The notes below the pieces were generated by a model. That model was given only the letters and a program-made list of their open reading frames with translations, had not been told where the DNA came from and ran no database searches. Shown in pieces: positions 60,107 through 64,000 of a DNA stretch of 64,000 nucleotides. The position numbers were made by a program, and so were the translations under genes. Source of the stretch: Lachnospiraceae bacterium (GTDB lineage Bacteria; Bacillota; Clostridia; Lachnospirales; Lachnospiraceae); NCBI GenBank assembly GCA_029071325.1, contig JAIEAP010000023.1, forward strand, positions 43,137 through 107,136, read 5' to 3'. Within the stretch, counting starts at the first letter, position 1. Every line of letters starts with the position of its first letter.

Positions 60107-60892
60107 TTACTGGAAATATCCGTTGGGATCTATCGGTTTGCCGTCCTTCTCCATTGCAAAATACAGGTTGCTGCCTTCCAGAGAGTAATATTTGGTCTGA
60201 TCAGCGATATAGCCCACAAGGCTTCCCGCATCCACCACGTCGCCTACCTCATGGGGGATCTCCTTCAGTTGTCCGTAAATGGCGCTGTAACCGTCCCCGA
60301 GATCCATTGTCACGGTTTTACCGGTGATCTCATTGGTAGAAATGTCGGTAATTCTGCCCTTTGCCGCACAGCTGACACGGGAATTCACCTCGCCTGCTAT
60401 GATGACTGCCGGATTGTATTTGTACTGATCCAGCGTAGCAAAATAAGTGGTCTGATCCATACTGTAATTCATGATCACAGTTCCCTGGAGCGGCCAGTTC
60501 AGCGCAGAATCCTCGGAAAAATGCATGGTTTCCTCCGGCTGCACCTGGGCGGATGCTGGCTGCACCTCCTGCTCTGCCGGCTCTTCTGGCTCCTGGGAAG
60601 CAGCCAGCGCCTCATCCATATAGTCGCCTGCATTGTCCGTTGTGGGGGTTTCTGCTTTCTGCTGCGGCTTGTTGTCTTTCTGCTGAGGACGGATAATGTT
60701 GTTTACATCCACGGTCTGCTCCTGCTTGTCCTCATCCTGCTTTATGGTATCGCCCGCCGGATTTTCCAGATCCTGTTCTGCCACAATGTTTTCATCTGTA
60801 CTGGTATCCTGTGCCATATATACGGCTGTCATGGTTCCGGCGGCAAGCGCCATGACGCAACCGGCTATGATTAATGATTTTTTTCCTCTCAT
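60107..60892 (-). CDS. SpoIIQ-like protein with catalytically degenerate M23 peptidase domain
   Basis: This is a 261-residue protein. The N-terminal membrane anchor is SLIIAGCVMALAAGTMTAVYMA. A low-complexity Glu/Gln/Pro linker follows (about 40-130), then an M23/LytM fold: NWPLQGTVIMNYSMD, VSCAAKGRITDI, GDGYSAIYGQL, VGDVVDAGSLVGYIADQ and GSNLYFAMEKDGKPIDP. The zinc ligands of active M23 enzymes (H-x-x-x-D and H-x-H) are replaced (YNPAVIIAGE and NLYFAM), so it should not cut peptidoglycan. SpoIIQ binds SpoIIIAH across the forespore septum. The adjacent spoIID gene, 64 bp upstream in the same direction, supports this identity. Confidence 0.82.
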   Translation of the reverse strand: MRGKKSLIIAGCVMALAAGTMTAVYMAQDTSTDENIVAEQDLENPAGDTIKQDEDKQEQTVDVNNIIRPQQKDNKPQQKAETPTTDNAGDYMDEALAASQEPEEPAEQEVQPASAQVQPEETMHFSEDSALNWPLQGTVIMNYSMDQTTYFATLDQYKYNPAVIIAGEVNSRVSCAAKGRITDISTNEITGKTVTMDLGDGYSAIYGQLKEIPHEVGDVVDAGSLVGYIADQTKYYSLEGSNLYFAMEKDGKPIDPNGYFQ

Positions 60893-60956
60893 ATCCTTTC
60901 ACCATCCATCTATTATTTTTGTAATAGTATGGACGGCATTTTTCGGATTTATACTT

Positions 60957-61844
60957 TTAGTTTGATTGGATTTCTATGCCGGTATAATAATTTTTTAAAA
61001 TTTCCTGATAATTCATACCCTGCTTCGCCAGTTCATTTGCGCCGTATACGCTCAGACCCAGCCCATGCCCCATTCCTTTTATCACAATGCGGATATTGTC
61101 ATCTATCTGGCGTATATAAAAATGTGCCGACGGCAATCCCAACGCGTTCCGCAGTTCCTCGCCGCTGATGCTGGCATTTCCCAGGCGCATCGTCCTGACA
61201 TAGCCGCTTGTCTCCCGATCGGTAATTTCTATTTGTTTCATGAGATTCTCCGTTGTAAGCGCCGCATCGGGAAACGACTGATTACAGGCAGCCGCAAATT
61301 CTTCGGGAGTATAGAACTCCACCCGCAGGAAATTCTCCGACGTAATATCCTGCGGTGATTCTACACTTTTCAGATAGGGGCTTTCCCCCTGTCTGGTCCA
61401 TCCGGCGCTGACGGGGAAGAAGGGCGCCTCCACCGTCTGTCCTCCATAGGAAATGACTTCTCCCGCCGTCTCCTGCAGACAATCCATCAGCAATTGACTA
61501 TACCTTGTATAATTATCCCTGCCGAACAGCTCTCTCTGTTCAGACACGCTTAAGCCCTCCTGGGGCTTTGCACCGGTCTGAAGGGCATATTCATAGTTCG
61601 TCCGCACAATGACGGCCTGAGCCTTGATGGCCTCCCGCTCATAATCCGCCGGAATCTCCTGGGCCAGTATGCCCACAAAAACAGCCAGCAGCTCTTCATC
61701 CGTTTCCTGCTGGCCATTTTCCTGCTCCGTTGACAGGGATCTATCTGACCACAGACTTTCCCCCTGAAATACTACAGTAATGATTAACGGCATTCCTATC
61801 ATAATAAGACATACGCACAGCACTGTCTTGATCTTTTCTCTCAT
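60957..61844 (-). CDS. spoIID: Stage II sporulation protein D (SpoIID), lytic transglycosylase for engulfment
   Basis: This is a 295-residue protein. The N-terminal helix (TVLCVCLIMIGMPLIITVVF) precedes the SpoIID/LytB domain: FVGILAQEIPADYEREAIKAQAVIVRTNY holds the catalytic Glu. VEAPFFPVSAGWTRQGE, SPYLKSVESP and GMGHGLGLSVYGANELAKQG (the C-terminal active-site loop) complete the family pattern. It cleaves glycan strands during forespore engulfment with SpoIIP and SpoIIM. ATG 61844 is chosen because a sigma-E-like promoter lies just upstream and AGGAG precedes it; the frame could start at 61868, inside the promoter. Confidence 0.93.
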   Translation of the reverse strand: MREKIKTVLCVCLIMIGMPLIITVVFQGESLWSDRSLSTEQENGQQETDEELLAVFVGILAQEIPADYEREAIKAQAVIVRTNYEYALQTGAKPQEGLSVSEQRELFGRDNYTRYSQLLMDCLQETAGEVISYGGQTVEAPFFPVSAGWTRQGESPYLKSVESPQDITSENFLRVEFYTPEEFAAACNQSFPDAALTTENLMKQIEITDRETSGYVRTMRLGNASISGEELRNALGLPSAHFYIRQIDDNIRIVIKGMGHGLGLSVYGANELAKQGMNYQEILKNYYTGIEIQSN

Positions 61845-61866
61845 ATCCTGTCCACTCCTGTGCTTC

Positions 61867-61896
61867 ATGTATATGCAAAGGCAGCGGAAGATATGC
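61867..61896 (-). promoter_or_regulatory. Candidate sigma-E promoter of spoIID
   Basis: On the minus strand, GCATATC (complement of 61890-61896) and CATATACAT (complement of 61867-61875) are 14 bp apart. This is close to the sigma-E pattern (KMATATT, 13-14 bp, CATACAHT). SpoIID is a known sigma-E gene in Bacillus and clostridia. Confidence 0.55.
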
Positions 61897-61966
61897 CGGT
61901 CGTCAATCCTACGACATTGTCTATTGTAAAAATCTTAAACCCTATTTGCAGTTTATTACGAAAATA

Positions 61967-62179
61967 TTATGATTCTGATTCACTATGAACAATAGCCTTG
62001 AATGGAGCATGTCCAGTATCTGCATTCCTCAATAATGATGGCTTACGAAGGCGTAAGCTTGTTTCAAAATTGAAAATAATTTTCCCCTCTTCCTTTCTAT
62101 TCAATGAAATATTAATCCATATAGGAACAAAAGGTGCATTCCATGCTACTAACTTTACTGTTTCCTCAAGCGTGAACAA
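61967..62179 (-). CDS. Small AT-rich ORF, possible remnant of an immunity or regulatory gene
   Basis: This frame has 70 residues from a TTG start (MFTLEETVKLVAWNAPFVPIW, then LNRKEEGKIIFNFETSLRLRKPSLL). It directly follows the stop of the 32-codon ORF upstream (TAA, one base, TTG). No family recognised. Low GC and its position behind a toxin-tip fragment suggest part of a toxin-immunity cassette. It may be the second half of one gene broken by a frameshift. Confidence 0.4.
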   Translation of the reverse strand: MFTLEETVKLVAWNAPFVPIWINISLNRKEEGKIIFNFETSLRLRKPSLLRNADTGHAPFKAIVHSESES

Positions 62180-62180
62180 T

Positions 62181-62279
62181 TTATTTCCTACGTTTTTTCA
62201 CTTCTTCATTCAACTTTTCATTTAATTGGTTTCTTACTTCATTATCTTCATCCGAATCAATGCACTTCACTTGACCCAT
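62181..62279 (-). CDS. Short AT-rich ORF, 32 residues
   Basis: The ATG at 62279 opens a charged peptide (MGQVKCIDSDEDNEVRNQLN, then KRRK) ending at 62181. GGAGG lies 13-17 bases upstream of the ATG. It could be a tiny gene or the 5' part of a broken gene continuing in the 61967-62179 ORF. Confidence 0.3.
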   Translation of the reverse strand: MGQVKCIDSDEDNEVRNQLNEKLNEEVKKRRK

Positions 62280-62360
62280 AAGTATATTTAACCTCCATTA
62301 TATTGCCCATGTCCATATTTTTGTACCAACTTTCCTATAACCTCAAATGTCCATGGTGCA

Positions 62361-62537
62361 TCAATATATGTTTACATAAACAGTATCTACAACTGATTCT
62401 CCTGTTAATTCACCAGTGATCGGATCAATCCACTGCGGCTTAACTGCTGTATTAATTCTTACATTAAAAACAGACGCAAGTGGTTCACTTGTAAAGCATC
62501 TTCCATAAGGATTTTGTGGATTACCTGCACGATACAT
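62361..62537 (-). pseudogene. Orphan C-terminal toxin-tip fragment, possibly of an ADP-ribosyltransferase
   Basis: This 58-residue frame begins MYRAGNPQNPYGRCFTSEPL, contains FNVRINTAVKPQWIDPITGE and ends VDTVYVNIY. The Y-R-x-G and F-T-S elements resemble the start of ADP-ribosyltransferase folds (the R and S-T-S strands), and the wording matches C-terminal ends of polymorphic toxins. It lacks the rest of a carrier protein and starts 4 bp after the KptA stop. It is most likely a displaced toxin tip left by recombination. The family is not certain. Confidence 0.45.
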
Positions 62538-62540
62538 GAT

Positions 62541-63125
62541 TCAGTCTTCTTGTAACACCTCCATGTTATATCTTCCACCATAAAAATTCTCCATTATGTA
62601 TTTACTTGGTATTTCATCAGCTAACCAGACTTTTTCATTTCCATAATAAAACCTTATGCCATCTTTCCATGCCTGCTTAGCATCAATTTTTAAGATACAA
62701 GGTTTCACATCATGTCTCATACCGACAACATGTGCAATTTCATCATCCTGTGATAAATGAACATATTGTCTTTCTTTAGGTAACAACCCCTTTTCTTTAA
62801 TAGAATTTAAAAATCTTCTAGCTGTTCCATGGTACAATACCTCTGGTGGTACCTTTTCCTCTTTTGCAATTTTCATCGGAATAGAATGTCCATAATGAGC
62901 TTTTATTTTTCCATTGAAAATTTCATGTCTTTTCTTTTCTGATTTTTGAATCATAATAACCAAATCATTTTCAGAGATATTTTCCCATTTCTCCTCTTTA
63001 CGCAAAGCATCCAATAATTGCTCCACTGGCACCCAGCCTTCTTCATCCATTTCTAATTCATATTCCCATGGAGCATGACGAAGTGCATATGATATTTCTT
63101 TGCTTAATTGTGTTAAATTATCCAT
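62541..63125 (-). CDS. kptA: RNA 2'-phosphotransferase, Tpt1/KptA family
   Basis: This is a 194-residue protein. The N-terminal winged-helix half has LSKEISYALRHAPWEYELEMD and EEGWVPVEQLLDALR, with the catalytic Arg-His pair in LRH. The C-terminal ADP-ribosyltransferase-like half has KAHYGHSIP, LYHGTARRFLNSIKEKGLLP and QYVHLSQDDEIAHVVG. Tpt1/KptA removes an internal RNA 2'-phosphate using NAD+. ATG 63125 gives good spacing from AAAGAGG. The gene overlaps the upstream SUKH-like gene by 8 bp and is AT-rich. Its place in a toxin-immunity array is unusual and suggests an RNA repair or protective role there. Confidence 0.92.
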   Translation of the reverse strand: MDNLTQLSKEISYALRHAPWEYELEMDEEGWVPVEQLLDALRKEEKWENISENDLVIMIQKSEKKRHEIFNGKIKAHYGHSIPMKIAKEEKVPPEVLYHGTARRFLNSIKEKGLLPKERQYVHLSQDDEIAHVVGMRHDVKPCILKIDAKQAWKDGIRFYYGNEKVWLADEIPSKYIMENFYGGRYNMEVLQED

Positions 63126-63477
63126 TATTTTCATCCTCTTTAATCATTTCTTCAACAGCATCCTTAAACCAATCCCAAAAGCAATTATATTCTTTTCTTT
63201 GCTCATATCCTGCACTAGCAAAATCATGAACAATCTGTACCTTATTACCTTTTCCAATTTCAAAGCAAGCAATATCATCACCATCATCTCTTCTTGCAAA
63301 AGGTATTAATTTTCTTTCAGGATATCTATTTTTTAATCCTATAATTCTAGTTTCCACTTGTTCCGGGGTCATTAAATACCATAAATCTAAATCCACTAAA
63401 TTTAAATCTACGATTTTCAGAAACTCTTCTGGATAATTATAACCCCCATATATTCCTTGAACATTAAAGATTTCCAT
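63118..63477 (-). CDS. Probable immunity protein, SMI1/KNR4 (SUKH)-like
   Basis: This is a 119-residue acidic protein: MEIFNVQGIYGGYNYPEEFL, WYLMTPEQVETRIIGLKNRYPERKLIPFARRDDGDDIACFEIG, then VQIVHDFASAGYEQRKEYNCFWDWFKDAVEEM. The segment with PFA-x-x-DDGDD-x-ACF followed by V-x-I-V-H-D-x-x-S is typical of SUKH-fold immunity proteins. It lies 19 bp after the toxin tip on the same strand, the standard toxin-immunity order. It overlaps the start of kptA. Low GC matches the toxin tip. Confidence 0.7.
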   Translation of the reverse strand: MEIFNVQGIYGGYNYPEEFLKIVDLNLVDLDLWYLMTPEQVETRIIGLKNRYPERKLIPFARRDDGDDIACFEIGKGNKVQIVHDFASAGYEQRKEYNCFWDWFKDAVEEMIKEDENNG

Positions 63478-63496
63478 TTATCTTTGTCCTCCATTT

Positions 63497-64000
63497 TTAC
63501 TTTATTGTTTCTATATCAAATTTCCCATATGGATTTCCATTTTTAAAGGATGCCTTTTGTTTTGCAATTCGTAATTCTATTGCCTCACCCCATGTCTTAG
63601 GAGTACCCCTCTTTGTTGTAAATCTCTCAATATATTCACTTGGCAATGGGTCATTATAGCTATGCACATTTGCTTGAACATTAATTCCTGCTTCCCTAGC
63701 TGATACAACACGAGTATTATCAACTGTTGTATATATGCCATCTGGCATTTCCACAACATCAATAGGGGCTCCTTTCCATCCATTTTCCCTCATACTTTGT
63801 ATAATATCATTTGAACCATTTACAGATGATTGACTATATCTTATTTCATTAGGATTAATAGTTATACTACCACTCTCACCTGTCGTCACCGGTCTCCTCA
63901 GCTCCAGAACACTCTGACCATCTACCTTCTGTAACGCCAGCGCCTCATCTACCTTTCGAATGGCAGTTATCTCCGCATCCGTCAGCCCTTCCATGCTGCC
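63497..64000 (-). CDS. C-terminal end of a polymorphic toxin (ParB-like or nuclease-like tip), cut by the window edge
   Basis: The frame is open to the right edge; the visible 167 codons end at 63497. The first about 40 residues (GLTDAEITAIRKVDEALALQ, then LELRRPVTT) are GC-rich and look like the end of a conserved carrier. The following about 125 residues (SITINPNEIRYSQSSVNGSN, YTTVDNTRVVSAREAGINVQ, GTPKTWGEAIELRIAKQKAS) are AT-rich. The pattern D-N-T-R-x-x-x-A-x-x-A-G-I and G-x-P-x-T-W-G-E-A resembles toxin domains with a ParB/sulfiredoxin-like fold. The sharp composition change near 63,885 marks the carrier/tip junction. The immunity candidate follows 19 bp later. Confidence 0.7.
   Translation of the reverse strand, partial: GSMEGLTDAEITAIRKVDEALALQKVDGQSVLELRRPVTTGESGSITINPNEIRYSQSSVNGSNDIIQSMRENGWKGAPIDVVEMPDGIYTTVDNTRVVSAREAGINVQANVHSYNDPLPSEYIERFTTKRGTPKTWGEAIELRIAKQKASFKNGNPYGKFDIETIK

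Noticed and set aside
1..64000. CRISPR array or prophage
   Set aside because: No regularly spaced direct repeats, no cas genes, and no capsid, terminase or integrase genes were found.

Overview
The window is a chromosomal segment from an anaerobic, spore-forming Clostridia bacterium, most likely a member of the Lachnospiraceae. The reasons are the spoIID/spoIIQ-like pair, a complete HydE-HydG-HydF set of [FeFe]-hydrogenase maturases, a reverse rubrerythrin under a Fur/PerR-type operator, a long Bacillus/Clostridium-type SRP RNA next to tadA, and many one- and two-gene signalling units. Most of it has moderate GC, is densely coded and looks like ordinary core genome. The last ~2.1 kb (about 61,870-63,890) is visibly AT-rich and looks acquired.

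Layout. 1-7,968: a patatin-like lipase (cut by the left edge), an NfeD protein, a heterodimeric ABC exporter, a HAD-DegV fusion, a GyrI-like protein and a YjbR/DUF3795 protein. 7,969-11,471: a 685-bp gap dominated by a long imperfect inverted repeat that begins at the predicted start of transcription and ends at the ribosome binding site of an XRE regulator, which is translationally coupled to an ABC-2 type exporter. 11,489-16,083: a Bce-type module (response regulator, intramembrane-sensing kinase, ABC ATPase, large permease). 16,216-20,073: small genes, then a 2-isopropylmalate synthase with an AraC-type DNA-binding domain fused to its C-terminus, preceded by a possible attenuator. 20,063-23,778: hydF, hydG, hydE. 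23,908-31,677: one 2,589-residue secreted protein of about 26 Ig-like repeats. 31,768-35,241: thiM, thiW, thiD, thiE with a TPP riboswitch and a tRNA-Pro just upstream. 35,363-44,220: a two-component system, a PurM-like protein, a ferredoxin-like DUF362 protein, an amidohydrolase and small proteins. 44,281-49,943: a metallophosphoesterase, SRP RNA, tadA, an acetyltransferase, a Fur-family regulator and reverse rubrerythrin. 50,271-55,653: an ion transporter, a cytidylate-kinase-like protein, Hpt and HD-GYP signalling proteins, and a membrane-fused spermidine-synthase-like protein. 55,839-61,844: an unclassified reverse transcriptase with a retron-like structured region upstream, a DEAD-box helicase, a GIY-YIG protein, a SpoIIQ-like protein and SpoIID. 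61,967-64,000: toxin tips and immunity-like genes of a polymorphic toxin locus, with a KptA/Tpt1 RNA 2'-phosphotransferase among them.

The strongest leads for something undescribed are (a) the orphan reverse transcriptase with its stem-bounded upstream RNA region, (b) the ~520-nt self-complementary leader of the XRE-ABC operon, (c) the enzyme-transcription factor fusion LeuA-AraC, and (d) the KptA gene inside a toxin-immunity array. All calls come from reading the sequence and from recall of families. No database search or folding program was run.
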